From positions 1,802,341-1,866,340 of the forward strand of contig KV748182.1 of the NCBI GenBank assembly GCA_001692895.1: a stretch of 64,000 nucleotides of DNA. Reading direction: 5' to 3'. This DNA is from Cenococcum geophilum 1.58 (Eukaryota; Ascomycota; Dothideomycetes; Gloniales; Gloniaceae). The translations under genes were made by a program, and so were the position numbers. The notes under the pieces were generated by a model that saw only the letters and a program-made list of their open reading frames with translations, did not search any database and was not told the DNA's origin. Shown here piece after piece: positions 10,561-22,900 of the stretch. Each line of letters starts with the position of its first letter. The stretch's first letter is position 1.

Positions 10561-11260
10561 AATGTACTAAGTATATTAGTACGTCTTATATTCCTACGTT
10601 CCTATATTTTTACATTCTAAACCTATAATATAACTAGCTGTATAACTTAACTACCCCTTATTTTATAGCTTAATCGCTTTTAGTACCTTTTATACTATCT
10701 TAACTAACCCATTTATATCTCTCCTTAGGCCGTCGAAAACGGACTCTGCACCTATATATGGTGACGGCTACGAACCTAGGTCTTTAAAGTTTAGACTTAG
10801 AGCTAACGCAGAGACGTTATATAGCGTGCGATAGGACCTAGTGGTCGTGGTTGTGAGCGTTATAGGCGGTGGTGAAAAATTTTCAGATAGTGAGATCTTA
10901 AAAACCACTACTGTGGCCCTCTACAATTTAGCTACGCTATTCTCCTATTAAGGCACCTATACGATCCAACGTGGATAAACGGCATTTGATAGCATCCCCC
11001 GACCCCTAATAGAAAGCATTAACGACCTCTTATATTGATAGACGAGCGATTGCGAGTGAACGAGCAACGAGCAAATATACGGCCCCTCCTAACCCCCAGG
11101 GCGATCGCCCGCGGAGCATGCGGTTATTCGCTGTTTTTTCTACCAAATACTACCTAGCAGCCTAGATTGCAACCTACGGTTTTCCCTATCTTCTTTTAAC
11201 GGAGTGGTAACCCTTAGAAAGGGCCTAGCTGGGGCCTAGGTATAAAAGATACCTAAATAT
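10561..11260. other. Partly non-RIPed island, no gene recognised
   Basis: From about 10725 to 11250 the composition is close to normal, with CpG and CpA kept (for example gcgatcgcccgcggagcatg near 11101). This suggests single-copy DNA. No convincing ORF, TIR, tRNA or rRNA is seen. The block may be leftover single-copy host sequence or a low-copy insertion. Confidence 0.5.
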
Positions 11261-11700
11261 ACAATATCCCGCTTACTTATTAGTATTATGGTAGTTAGAA
11301 CAAATAAATCCCCCTTACGCCTTTAATAGGCCCTAGGGGGGGGGAGGTATGGCGTATATGGCAATAGTTAAATAAGAGATAGCATATAAGGGATGGCTAA
11401 GATATAGGAGACAATAGCAAGACACAGCAATTAAGTGGTAAGGCCTAGCTGGGACGTAGTAAACCCTAGCTTGGATAAGCTAAAGAAGGAAGCAGTGGTT
11501 TCTAAGGAGTTTAAATATCTAAAGAGGATAGGACATAGCTGTAGGCCTATAGGGCCGCTGCTATGTGCGGATATAGCAAACGGGGTTTTTTATCCTACTA
11601 AGGTGGCTTATAGGGTTTTTCCTTCCCCCTAGCAGCAAGGGTTTTTTCCTATTAATATTACTTTTCCCTTATATACGGAGTAGTCTGCGTGGGGCTAGAT
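11261..11700. other. Intergenic remnant with a short open stretch
   Basis: A plus-strand open stretch of 65 codons at 11435-11632 has no recognisable domain. A run of nine or more G's lies at 11337-11346. I do not support a gene here. Confidence 0.35.
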
Positions 11701-12480
11701 AGTATCTGTATCAGACGTTAATTAAAGAAGAATTATTATTATTATATCTCTCCTTAATAGTACTATTACTGCTAATATAAGGTCTATAACACTACCCCCT
11801 TCCACTTTATCTTTGTCCTTAAAGATTTCTCCTATCTCTAAGTTGTTTATTAGAGGTATAGTATTCCCATTCTTAATTTAATAACCTTTATTATTTTTAA
11901 TACCTTCTATTAGATTCTCTATATCTAATTATTATAATTAGCTAGTAACTATGGTTTTTTTTATTTAGTAAAGTTATACCGTCCTATTTTTATTATATGA
12001 AGAAGAAGCTAGTATATATTATAATTACGGCTCTATCTAGTTATTAACCTTTTTTCTATACTAAGTATACGCAAGCGAATATATAGTTATTCTATAACAT
12101 TTAATTTATCTTTAACGCTAAGTATACGCGTCTTATAATTCTTTATAATTCTCTAATACCTTATCTAATTTAGTATAGGGTTTTATGTTTAATCTAAGGC
12201 GTCCTACCTTAAGGGTAAGCTAGCCTTAGCCTTAGCTAAGGTATAAAAGCTCTAAAGTAATAGGGAGTAGATCTATACTAAAGAGCAGAGGATATTTAAG
12301 GCTTAATAGATCGCTTATACTTAACTAACCCGTCTTAAGAAAGTTTGTAAAAAGGTACGCTTAAAGGAATAGAAACTTGCTAAAAAGGCTAAAAAGGATT
12401 CTAATTAAGAAGAGGCGGAAATAACTTATACGCTAGTGGTGGATTTCTTAAATTATCCGGCTTATCTATTACCTTTAACT
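11700..12480 (+). pseudogene. Unidentified coding remnant with a Lys/Gln-rich coiled coil
   Basis: The plus-strand frame at about 12215-12440, with RIP stops read as Gln, gives a Lys/Glu-rich helical stretch (KVCKKVRLKEQ.LAKKAKKD, then acidic residues). Such tails are common at the C-terminus of pogo/Fot1-type transposases, but no DDE region is visible upstream, so the identity is open. Low-complexity AT sequence precedes it. Confidence 0.4.
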
Positions 12481-12539
12481 AATCCTTTTATTTTTTTTAT
12501 ATTTTTTATATCCGATTGTATTATACTACGTATAATACT

Positions 12540-14645
12540 GCGCATGCAGCCTCTAGGCTATGGCGCTATAGTTCTATATACATAAATCCTTTCTAAACAG
12601 CTTAATATGTACTAGTAGCTATGTCCTAGTAGTTTATAAACCCCTAAGGGTTTATAGTTCCTTAATAAAACACTAAGGTACTGCGACTACTAGGGAATAA
12701 GAAAACGGTAGGAAAAACTATAGGAAATCCTAACACCTATCCCTGTCCTTTTGCAATTTATTTCTATCCTTTTGCTCTCTAATATCTTTTTACTAAAAGC
12801 CTAGTAGGAGTTACCTCCTTCTAAAATCCTATTTATTTTGTTTTATTCTTCTATAGAACCTTCTAAGCTAGTATTATCTACTAGCTTAGCTACTTTTAGA
12901 ACCTTGTAATCTTTACTATTTATAAAGTGGTTTTCTTTACAGTTAATGCAAAGAGGGGTAGTATGCTTATAGGGCTTGCCTATTATTATATAGGTAGAAC
13001 AGGAGTGGTCTTTAGATAAATATATAGCTGTACAAAATCTACAGGCTCTAGTAGAGCATCTATCTCCTATATGGCTAAATTTTTAGTAGCTAGTATATTG
13101 TGTAGTAGGAGAGACTTTGAGGTATTTTACTACCTTAGTAGCTGTACCTGCAATTAATATCTCTTTTTACTTAAGGATTTCTTGTCTTTTTTCTTTATTC
13201 TTTATAATAAAAACTATAGAGCCAAATCTGGTCTGTAGATTATATCTTTTTTCGCTAGATAAGATCTATCTAGGTAGTCCTTATATCCTTATAGGATTAA
13301 AGGTCTTAATTTCTTCTTTTAGAAGCTTAGAGCCTCCTTCTCCTAGGAAAGGTAGGGTAGGAACCCTNTNGGCTANAANTTAAACCCATNGTTCTANTTT
13401 TTGTTCTNTTTANAAGGTAAAGCAGTTATGCCAGATCTCCTTATATTTAACTAGGAAATCTGTATTATACTCTTCTATAGTTATAAGGAGAATCTTTTAT
13501 TTTCCTTTAGTTCTAGCTATAGACGCTAGTACTGGCTTTTTTACTTGCAGTTTTAATGTAAATAGTTAATTGACTTTGTTTCGTATAAAGAATATCTAGG
13601 AATTAGTCCTTTTTATCTGTAATTAGGACTAGCTTCCTTTTTTATAGCTGCTTTTTTTTACTTCTAGTAGAGGTAGAGCTAGAGCTAGGCGTGCTACTAG
13701 TTACCCTACTAGAAGAAGGAGGGGTAGACGATAATAAGGAAGGTATAGAGGATAAAGAAGGGAGGTCCTTTTTTAGCCTCTTTGTATAAGTTTCTTTAAT
13801 AGGAGCCACCTCCTTACGGAGAGCTCTTACTTCTTCTACTAGTCCTTTTAGGACATCGTTTGTCTTCTCTTTTTCTTTTTTTTTCTTTTTCTTCTTCTTT
13901 TTCTTGTGTAAAGGGATTTTCTCCTAATAGGATACTTTGTGTATAGTACACTAGCTATTTAACTTGTTCTTTTATTTCTTCTCTTTCTTCTTCTTCTTCT
14001 TCTAGCCCTTTATAGGCCTAGGTTAGGCTTTCCAAAGCGAAGCTTAGATGTTGTTCTAGAGAAAAGGAATAGGAGGGTATATTATCTATACTATCCGTAG
14101 TAGTTATTGGTTTTGTTGTCTTTTTTATAGGTTTTTGGTTTTCTTTTTTAGGAGAAGACTAAGGATGTCTTCTTTTTTCTCCTGCCTTAATTGGGCTAGG
14201 AGAAGGAGAAGGGGGAGAATAAGTAGATGTAGAACCTTTATTACTTATTTCTATAGGAGGTTTTTTTTTTAGACCTATTAGGCCTTAGTATTTTGTATCT
14301 TATATAAGGGTTCCTAGTTTTTACTATCCTTATACCCTTTCTCCTTACTAATCCTACTAGAAGATTTCTAGGGAGATTAGGCTAAAAGGTAGTAGAAAAT
14401 CTAGCCTCTATATTTCGTGGTTTTAGTATTTAGTTTTGGTGTTCCTATCCGTGCCTTGCTTACAAGCTAGGACCACCCCTAAGAAGAATTTTCTGTTGGG
14501 GGAAAGGGGGTAAAACGACAAATAAATCCACCTCTAGCTCGCTAGGCAGTAGGAATTAAGTCTTAAAAGTTAAAAAATCAATTGTTTTTGATGGTAAGAT
14601 GGGTATGCGTAAGTTTTGAAGTGTTGCGCTACCTTTTGGTAAGGT
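12540..14645 (-). mobile_element. LINE (Tad-like) fragment carrying ORF1
   Basis: The minus strand holds a long, lightly RIPed gag-like ORF1. From the right: a 5' leader (about 14645-14430, GC-richer), a Pro/Ser/Lys-rich N-terminal region, a Glu/Lys-rich coiled coil (about 13950-13780), and three zinc knuckles near the C-terminus. No endonuclease or reverse transcriptase follows before the sequence changes near 12540. The element is therefore 3'-truncated or interrupted, the opposite of the usual 5' truncation of LINEs. Its right end abuts the truncated chromodomain end of Gypsy-2b at about 14645. N's lie at 13368-13413. Confidence 0.7.
12700..14400 (-). pseudogene. LINE ORF1 / Gag-like nucleic-acid-binding protein
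   Basis: Three knuckles are visible on the minus strand: CX2CX4HX4C at 13097-13056 (both leading Cys now Tyr, then H and C intact), CRFC...H..C at about 13036-12990, and CINC...H......(C>Y) with CX2CX3HX6C spacing at about 12950-12905. The last spacing is typical of fungal LINE ORF1 rather than LTR gag. Upstream is a Lys/Glu coiled coil and a Ser/Thr/Pro linker (SSSRVTSSTPSSSSTSTR). A single frame change lies near 13850. ORF1 proteins bind element RNA and chaperone target-primed reverse transcription. Stops are few, so RIP damage is lighter than in the neighbours. Confidence 0.7.
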
Positions 14646-17130
14646 TGCATGTCCGGTAAAGGTTTTAATCCTTTTATCTTTAGCTTCTTTTTAATACTAC
14701 CTAACCAGTTCTCTTCTAATACTTCTATACCTTTTCTATAGCGTTCTTTAGATTTTATAGTAGTTTCTAGGTAGTCTTGTTATAGCCTATTTGCTTTACT
14801 TTATACTATATTTTATTATTAATATCCTTATAACTAATAATCTTTAAAACTTACTATTTATCTTCCTCTTATTCTCTATATATGTCTGCTTTATAAATTA
14901 GTAGCTTAATATTTCCATATACTAGTTCTAGTATTATAATATACTATATAGAATTTTTTTTTTTTACTAGTAAGTTAAGTCTATATATAACTTCTAAAAT
15001 CTTAGCTACGATTTTAAATAGTCCTAGTCTAACGTAGTCTAATTTTTTTTACTTAGTTGTTAGCTTTTAAAAAAATTATATAGTAGTTACACTTTATCCC
15101 CCTCCTTTAAATCTGGTCCCTTAGGTCTCTTAGCATTATAGTACCTTTTTATCCTTTTTTTATACTAAGTTGGCTGTGCTATAGAGGTCCTTATAAAGAT
15201 TTATTAGTATCTCTATCCTTTACTTAGTTATACTACTTATTTTCTTCGCCCATTACAGTAATAATAATATTCTAAGCTTATACCTGTAATTTGCCTAAAA
15301 TAGTAATATTTTTATGCCTTCCTATAGTATCGCATTATATATAAACTATATAACTAGTAATAATAATACCTAATTATTCTCCGCGTAATTAATATAATGT
15401 CTTAGATACTATTCTAGCGTCTAATATAATTTTTCCGTTTAACTGTCTATCTATAGGCGGTATACTATTAATATTACTATATAAACCCCTTATTCCGTTA
15501 AGAATACCTCCTAAAATACTGCTATAAATCTTAGATCTCTATCTAATATAATCTTACTTAATACTCCGTATTTTATAAACACTTCTTTAATATAAATTCT
15601 AGCGATATTCTCTGCTAAGATTTCTTCTGTATATACTATAAAGTAGCCCTATTTAGTTAACTTGTTTACTATTATAAGGATTATATTATACTCCTATTTA
15701 GTAATAGGGTTTTCTAATTTTAGCAACTTTATAATAAAGTCTTATAATATAACCTCCTATAGTCTTTCTGGTGTTTTAATAGGCTATAGCTTCCTATATA
15801 GCTTATACCTTATTAGCTTATTTCTTTAGCAATCTAAGCATTCCTTTATAACTTCTCTTACTAAGCCTTAAATTCTATTAATAATATACTCTTTTTAGAG
15901 TCTTAATACTAGACCTTAGGCCCTATTATATCCCTATATTATTCCTCTATAGAACTCTCTAATAAATTCTTTTATAATACTTCTTAGTATATACGTTACT
16001 TCCTTATTCCTATACTACTCTAAGTTTAAATCCTCCTTTTATATTTCTTATATTTTTTTTACCTAATTACTTTCTAGTAAATTATATTCTAAGGTTATAG
16101 TAATCTTTAAATAGTTATACCTAATTAATCTATCTTCGTCTTTATATAGTATCGCCCCTAATAGTTTCTTATTGTTTTATAGTTTAGCTTTCCTACTTAA
16201 TATATTAGCCCTCGTATTCTCTATCCCTTTAGTATACTAAATCTTAAAATAGTATTCTATAAGTATATTTACCTATTTAACCTATCTCTAATTAAGTTCT
16301 TTTTATTATTAGGAATCCTATTAGGTTTTTATAATCCGTTTTAACTATAAATAGTTTCTCTATACCTTATAAGAATGCTCTTTATTTTTTTAAACTACTA
16401 TAACTATACTTAATAACTCCTTATTATAGATATTATGGTTTAACTCTAATAGTGTTATCTTTCTATTATAGTATGTTACTAGATGCTATATATTCTTATA
16501 CTTCTATAATAAATATACTTATAGTATAAAGTCTAATTTACCTATTTCCATAATTATTTCTAACCCTAATTAGTAAATTTTAAGGATTAGTTCCTAGGTA
16601 AATAACTCCTTAAGTTCCCTAAACAACTTTCTTTACTTATCTCCCTATATCTATAGTTCTTCTTTCTTTATAAGCCTTATAAATAGTTTAATATTCTTTA
16701 ACTATTATACTATAAACCTTCTATAGTAGTTGCAAACCCCTAAGAATAACCTTAATTATATTATATTCTCTAGTTCCTACTAACTTACTATTGCTTCTAT
16801 TTTCTTTAGGTCTATACTAATATAGCCTAATTTAATAATAAATTTAACGAAATCTGTCTTCCTTATAAAGAACTCGTATTTCTTAATTGCTACTAGCATC
16901 TATTCTTTTTATAGTCTTTTTAAAACCTATCTAACGTATTCTCCGTATTTTTCCTTAGTTATTAAGTAGATATTATTATTATTAAGGTATACTATAATAA
17001 ACTTATCTAAGTATTCTCCTAATATATTATTAATTCGCTTTTAGAACATTACTAGTGTATTTATAAGTCCGAATTATATAACTAATAGTTTATATAGTCC
17101 TTCCTTTAACCTAAAGGCTGCCTTTTATTA
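14645..17130 (-). pseudogene. Gypsy-2b fragment A: RT C-terminus, RNase H, integrase, chromodomain
   Basis: The minus strand aligns with Gypsy-2a from about 37245 to 39665. From the right it holds the RT palm with YLNN (YLDD damaged) near 16989-16978, RNase H (about 16500-16150), integrase (about 15900-15200) and the chromodomain (about 14880-14700). It is truncated at about 14645 just past the chromodomain, where LINE sequence begins, so the 3' LTR is missing. At 17130 it is cut by the insertion of Gypsy-3 and resumes at 24501. Stops replace Gln/Trp throughout. Confidence 0.88.
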
Positions 17131-17654
17131 TGAGGTGAGGATGTAGATAAGGAGTCTAATAATAGAACAATAGGTATATTATATAGATAGAGACGAATCC
17201 TTAAGGGAAAAGGAGGAGTCTGTATGCGAGGTAGCAAGGGTTTTCCCTAGGTATATGCAGAGCACGTGCTTTATGGGCAAGTTACCCCTAGGTTGCCCTA
17301 GGGTCGCCCGTACCTTATGGCTATCCCATGCAACGCTGGCGTCCAACGAGAGTTGGTCCGTGCGCGAACACCATTTTCAAATGTTCGCAGACGCGTCTGT
17401 GGAAGAACCTTGTTTGGCTGTAGCGTCTATAGAATTCCATTCTGTAGGAAGGACGAGTGCTAGGGCTCACATATTACACAACTCTCCACCAAAAATTAAG
17501 CTCTTATAGCGTTTTATATATATATNAAAAGCCTTAAATATCTTATTACGGCTCATTGATCCTAACGATTTGATTAGCTGATCCTTATCGATAACCGTTG
17601 GACGCGAAGCAGCGTTGCATGGGATATAATTATCTACTTAGGTTTTACCTAATA
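17131..17654 (-). repeat. Gypsy-3 3' LTR, interrupted by a 299-bp TIR element
   Basis: Matches 24278-24500 in two blocks (17131-17324 and 17624-17654). The left outer end keeps the unmutated TGAGGTGAGG, whereas the other copy reads TAAGGTAAG. Being less RIPed than its partner is unusual for two parts of one element. Confidence 0.88.
17325..17623. mobile_element. 299-bp TIR element (MITE) inside the Gypsy-3 LTR
   Basis: Perfect 14-bp terminal inverted repeats CCCATGCAACGCTG (17325-17338 and 17610-17623), plus an inner pair GTCCAACG/CGTTGGAC (17341-17348, 17596-17603), bound a non-RIPed segment. Comparison with the empty site in the partner LTR at 24278-24500 shows a 2-bp AT duplication (17323-17324, 17624-17625). 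Several small hairpins lie inside, such as GCGAACA...TGTTCGC at about 17363-17387. It has no transposase. The superfamily is not resolved. Confidence 0.85.
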
Positions 17655-17814
17655 ATGCCCCCCCCCCTTTAAAAATGGTCGTCCCCAATTCTTTATATAC
17701 TTAAGCCTTAATAAAACCCCATAAAAAACCTTAGTAAGGAAAAAATTTAGAGGGGAAAGAGCGTCTTAATTTTGTGTATAGAGAGATAGGTAGTATACAT
17801 ACGTGGCGCGAAGA

Positions 17815-17960
17815 TGTTAAGGAACTTTGACCAGCGGTTAAAGTTATCTAATTAGTTAAATTTACCTTACTAAGACTCCCCCGCATTTAACTAAGCTAGT
17901 AGCGATTTTATATACCTAGTATAGAAAATCCTAATTAGTCCATTTAATAGGTAGAGCTAG
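17815..17960. repeat. Dispersed hairpin repeat, copy A
   Basis: Shares, in inverted orientation, several blocks with 25800-25950: gcggttaaagttatctaatt, a block ending ctaagact, and a terminal hairpin of the form agcgatttt...agaaaatc. The unit may be a small MITE of about 140 bp. Exact ends and target duplication are not clear. Confidence 0.6.
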
Positions 17961-17965
17961 TGGAG

Positions 17966-20900
17966 CTTAATACTATTGCCTAAATTTGGTAGACTAGAAA
18001 TATTCTAAAAGCTTACTTATATAGGTAGGTCGTTAGTACCTCGTAGGTTAGTTGTAGGTTATTTATATATAGCCAGATTTATAGATGGTGAGGCTATATA
18101 CCTATTAAATCCGCCGCTAACCTATACTTTAGCCTTACGCGTTATTTATATAGCATATACGTGGAATAGTATAAGTTCTTAGTACAGGTTACTACTAGCG
18201 GGTTACTAGTAGGTTATAGACCCCAGTTAAATAGACCCCAGTTATAAATAGGCCTATTTTTTAATATATAAATAATCTGCTTAACTAGTATAGAGTAATA
18301 GACTAGGTTTAGAAAGAGTGCTTTTTAAATTAAGCTTTATTGCTAGTATACGCTATAGCCTTACCTATAAGTCACTAGTATTACTAGGTTACGTTAGAGT
18401 GTGGCTTATATAGGATATTAATAAATTAAAAGTTTATCCTGTATATACGCCGCAGTTCTTATAGCAATTATTACTTGTTCTTTAATCCCTTAGGACGTCC
18501 TCTGCTCCGCTTTAATATAGGTTATATTTTAATAGCGGCGCTTACTTTTCGCCTACGCTTCGGCTATAAGGCTAGGGTATTCTACTTACGGTACTTATCC
18601 AGTAGTTATTAACAATTCTTAAGTTCTATCTTATATTTCTATTTATTATACTTATTTAGCTATCCTAGCTATTTAATAAGGTACTATGGTTATCTAGCAT
18701 AATTCTAGTGGGCGGTAATTGCTTTTATTTCCCAGCTGCCTTCCTTAAGCTCTTTTACTACCGGGGGTTAAAACCTAGGGCGTGACCTATAAGGCTTTAG
18801 TAGGGAGATATAAAAGACTAGGTGGAGCCGTGCTATAGTAGGTGGGAGCTCTAGCTTATATACTTACTGCCCTATACGCTTTAGGATCTAAAACGGTCCT
18901 ATAAACTTATAGTTAAGCTTTTTATAGGGACGTTTTGTGTGGATATTCTTGGAGGAGAGCAGGACTCGTTTACTAACGGCGAAATGCTTGGCCAGATAGT
19001 GACGATTCTAGTATTTTACCTAAAGCTATTAGGCGTATATTATCGATGCCGCCGCTACCTTATATATAAGGCGCAGGCGTTATAGATGCGTCTCTATAAG
19101 TTTAATATTTATTAACTTAGACTCCTCCTTACCTTATTAGGCATCTTAGACGCCATTTAGGACTCTGTCTGGGATGTTTAGTAGTTAGCTATAGGCGAGC
19201 TTAATAGGGGAACGCTTCGTTATAGTATGGACCTTAGAGTTGTAGGTAAAGGCCGCTTCTTTAAGTAGGGAGGCCTAATTAGACTATTCCTAGTTTGTAA
19301 ATATGCGTAGGTATACCTTAAGCTCCTAGTTCTAATGCTCCATCTAACTATTTATCTATAGGTGGAATGCGGTACTAAGTTTATGTTAAACGCGGAGATA
19401 GTAGTATATAGTGCTCTAGTACTCGCTTATAAATATACTACCCCTATTAAAAATAATATTATCTAAAAGCCCTATTTACGTAAAGACTCTAAATAAGAGT
19501 TCTACAAGTTATATAGCATTAATTATCTTACGCACTAAATAGTAGCGTACTAGCTTTATAAAACGGTCTATAAGGATAAGGATAGAGTTATACTCTACGC
19601 TATTAGAAGTCTTAGACTCTGGGAAATCTATAATAAAGTTAAGTAAATAATGCTGCTAGGCTTGGGTAGGGATCTAAAGAGGCTGCAGCTTACTATAGGG
19701 TTTATAGCGGCGCGATTTAGAGTGTTAGTAGGTATTATAATTATCTAGGTATTTGCGGAGGTTCTAGGTAAGGCCGTTCTAAGTATACTTCTATATAATT
19801 ACCTTAAAAGTACTGTTAAAACTATAGTGGCCGCCTATAGGATCGTCATGATTCCGCTTAAGGATCTCCTATTATAATAGTATATAATTTAGTACCTAGA
19901 CCTTATTATTTTACCTTAGAAGTCCTTAATTATTAAGGGTATAGTCCTTATTACTAGTAGGAACTTATTTTTAGGTTAACTAATTATATATAGAGCGTAT
20001 AAAGGCGTCCCTTTTTTATACTCTATAAATAAAATTAACTAGTGACTTAGGGGGGTGTTCCATAAACGTCGTTTCGGCTAAAGTAGCTACTATTGTCGTG
20101 GTGTAGATTGGACGTCGCCTACTGTCTTGGCATTTCCCTATATTTATAGAGCCTTCGGCTTCCTTCCTTCTTCCCTCTATTATATACATATCACGACCGA
20201 CCGGGAATACATTCTTTCCTTTCTTCTTACTGACTGCTTTCCTACTGATTGATTACGACTGACTGACCGACCGACCGACTGACCGACCGACCGACCGACC
20301 GACAGACAGACAGCACTGTGACTTTCCTATCTGAGAGTGGTCGTACCCTCCCACACTATTACCTCCTGCTATGGCATAAGACTCTATATAAAGTTAGTGC
20401 TAGTAAAGTAATATATAATATATAGGTGACTTACTAGGTTATCGCGGGGGACTATAGCCTAGGCTAAGGGGTCTTCCCTAGGGTTAAGCGCTATTAGGCC
20501 AGTTAAAGTAGTCTTAAAGAGAATAGTAGGACGCTTTAGTTCGCCGGCGCTAAGTTCGCAAGGGTCGCTTATATACTACACGCATGCTACTCGCTAGTTT
20601 AGTATAGTAGCACTAAGGCTGCCCACAAGGCCTATAACCTGCAACTTTTGCTATAATATAGGTAGTATAACATTAAGGATTATCCTCTTACTACTATCTT
20701 TAAAGCCTTTAGCATAATCCGGGCGCTAGAATAGTATATTAACGGGATTTACTTTACCTAGCTTATATTTAATCTTAAAATTAAACTTAGTTAGTTTCTT
20801 AGCGTATCGGGCCTAGCAAGTAGATAAGCTCTTAGTGGTTATAAAGTACTTAAGATTATTATAATTATAGAGTATACGCGTTATTTACGCGGCGTGTTTA

Positions 20901-22900
20901 AGGTAATAGCGCTACGTCTTAAAGCATTATACTATAGCGAGTAGTTCTTTATTATATGTATTATACCATACTTCTAGGCTAGTAAGCTTTTAACTATAAT
21001 AAGTAATTGGGTACTAGTAAAGTTAATCTCCTTACCCTAAAGGCTATAGAAGTATACCGCTATAGGTATAATTAGAAGCGTTAGTAATTACTATTAGGGG
21101 TAGATTAGGGTTAAAGTGGCGAAGTAGAGGAGCCTATATAAATATAGCGCGTAGCTTATAAAACGCCTACTGCGCGTTATTAGGCTAGGACTAAGGTTAA
21201 TACTATTTAGTAGGCCCTTTTAACTTACGCTTCTACTTTTTCTTCCTATTTAACGTTAGGTTATAATATGCCTATATAAGATATATATGTAGGGGGTATA
21301 CGATATCTAAGTAGTTCTAGATAAATCGCCTATAGAAGTTAGTAAAGTTAAGGAAGACCTAGATGTCCCTATAAGACTTAGGCTTAGGCCATTCCTTAAT
21401 AGCTTTTATATAGTTAGGGTCTATTACAATACCCCTAGGGGTAATAATAAAGCCTAGGAGCTTAACGTTTTTAGTATAAAAAATACATTTTAATAGTTTG
21501 GCGTATAGGCCCTAAGTACAAAGCTGTCGTAGTACCTACTTAACGTGCTTAACGTGCTTATTCTTATTATTTAAGTAGATAAGAATATTATCTAGGTAGA
21601 CTATATAGATAGTATCTACTAGGGTTTCTAGAGCTTTATAAATATAGCTCTAGAAAGTTATAGGGGCGTTAGTAAGACTAAAGGGCATTACTAGGTACTT
21701 AAAGTGACCGTAGCGTGTCTTAAATACGGTCTTCTATTTATCTCCTTTTTTAATGCAAATCCTATAGTACGTATTATAAAGATCTAGCTTTATAAATATC
21801 TTTATATAGCTAAGCCTATTAAAGAGTTCGCTAACTAGCGGTAGGGGGTACCGATTTTTAATTGTGATCTTATTTAGGCGTTTATAGTCAACGTATAGTC
21901 GTATTATACCGTGTGCTTTCGGTATAAAGAGGATAGGTGCTCTAGTAGGCGACTTACTAGGCCTAATCTAGCCCTTTTTAAGAGCACTGTCTAGGTACTT
22001 TTATAAGATCTGTAACTCTTTCTATAAGAGGTTATAGAGGGGCATTTACGGTGGCGTCTTGCCTTCTTTTAAGTTGATTATAGTTGTACTTAGAGTTCTA
22101 CGGTAGCATACTTGCTAGCTTATTAGAAAAGATATTAATTTCCTCCTTATATATATCTAGTAGGCTAGGGGCTATAGAGGTTAAAGTAACTATTATATAG
22201 TAGTGTGCTTCCGGGAGCTAGTAAAGAAAAGGGTGCAGCCGATATGTGTTTTGTAGGTATGCTTATACTAAGAGTATATATAGCTCTGCTGTAGTATACT
22301 TAATAGTTTTAGGGTTTTAATTACCTCCCCCTTATATATAGGTAATCTGCGCTAGCACTAGAGGGTCTCTATAGGTACTTACTACCAGTAACGGTAGGTC
22401 CTCTACTATATTTATAACTGGTATCTCTACGTCCGGAGAGTTTGTATAGGTACTCGCTACTAATAACAATAGGTCCTTTATTATATTTATAACCGGTATA
22501 AAAAAGGAGTCTTTTAGCTATAGTAAATAGACTATTTTACTAGCCTTAATATCTGCTAGGAGAGCGTTAAGGGTAACTATTTAAAGGCGTCTAGGGTCTA
22601 AAGTACCCTAGATAAACTATCTAGAACGGAAGCTAATTAATAAACCTACTTTTGCGAGCTAATCCTATTTAAGAACTATATTATAACTATTAAATAAGCC
22701 GCCTTAAAAGGTCTACGGGCCGATAGTGCGAGAGGTACCCTAGAAGTCGCTAGTGGTAACTATTAGATTATAAGTATCCCAGATTATTATCTAGTTGCTA
22801 TTAAGGAAATATATAATAGGTTTACGTAAACGTAGCGCGTAGTGTATAGGTAGGTTAAACCTATAGATAACGCCTTAATTAATAAGGTTAATTTGGTACC
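17966..22900 (-). pseudogene. Gypsy-3 pol (degenerate)
   Basis: From the right on the minus strand: protease region (about 22900-22050), RT with SP.RAPILFIPKAHG, RLYVDYKRLNKITIKNRYPL, KLDLYN, YLVMPFSLTNAPITF and YLDN at 21598-21587, then RNase H. After a 376-bp insertion (20050-20425) comes integrase with an H2C2 region (HDDPIGGHYS... near 19855; later Cys partly lost) and the core start NFIIDFPESKT near 19620. The C-terminal part reaches about 18000. The RT keeps long stop-poor runs, so conserved residues are easy to read, but the catalytic YLDD is YLDN and stops elsewhere kill it. Confidence 0.87.
20050..20425. mobile_element. 376-bp non-RIPed insertion with 8-bp flanking repeat
   Basis: A GC-richer block lies in Gypsy-3 between RNase H and integrase, flanked by GTGACTTA at 20042-20049 and 20426-20433. 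It starts with oligo-G, carries a CT-rich part and a GACC/GACT/GACA microsatellite (about 20250-20312), and ends AT-rich. An 8-bp duplication suggests a hAT-type target, but no terminal inverted repeat is seen. The AT-rich right end would also suit a SINE-like tail. The class is therefore open. Confidence 0.6.

Noticed and set aside
10536-11275. taaatatacaata direct repeat as a target duplication around the island
   Set aside because: The two copies have different flanking context and the word is AT-simple; no matching termini were found.
13117-13383. 88-codon plus-strand ORF
   Set aside because: Antisense to LINE ORF1 and runs into N's.
17255-17509. 84-codon plus-strand ORF
   Set aside because: It spans the junction between the Gypsy-3 LTR and the 299-bp TIR element, so it is an accidental fusion in non-RIPed DNA.
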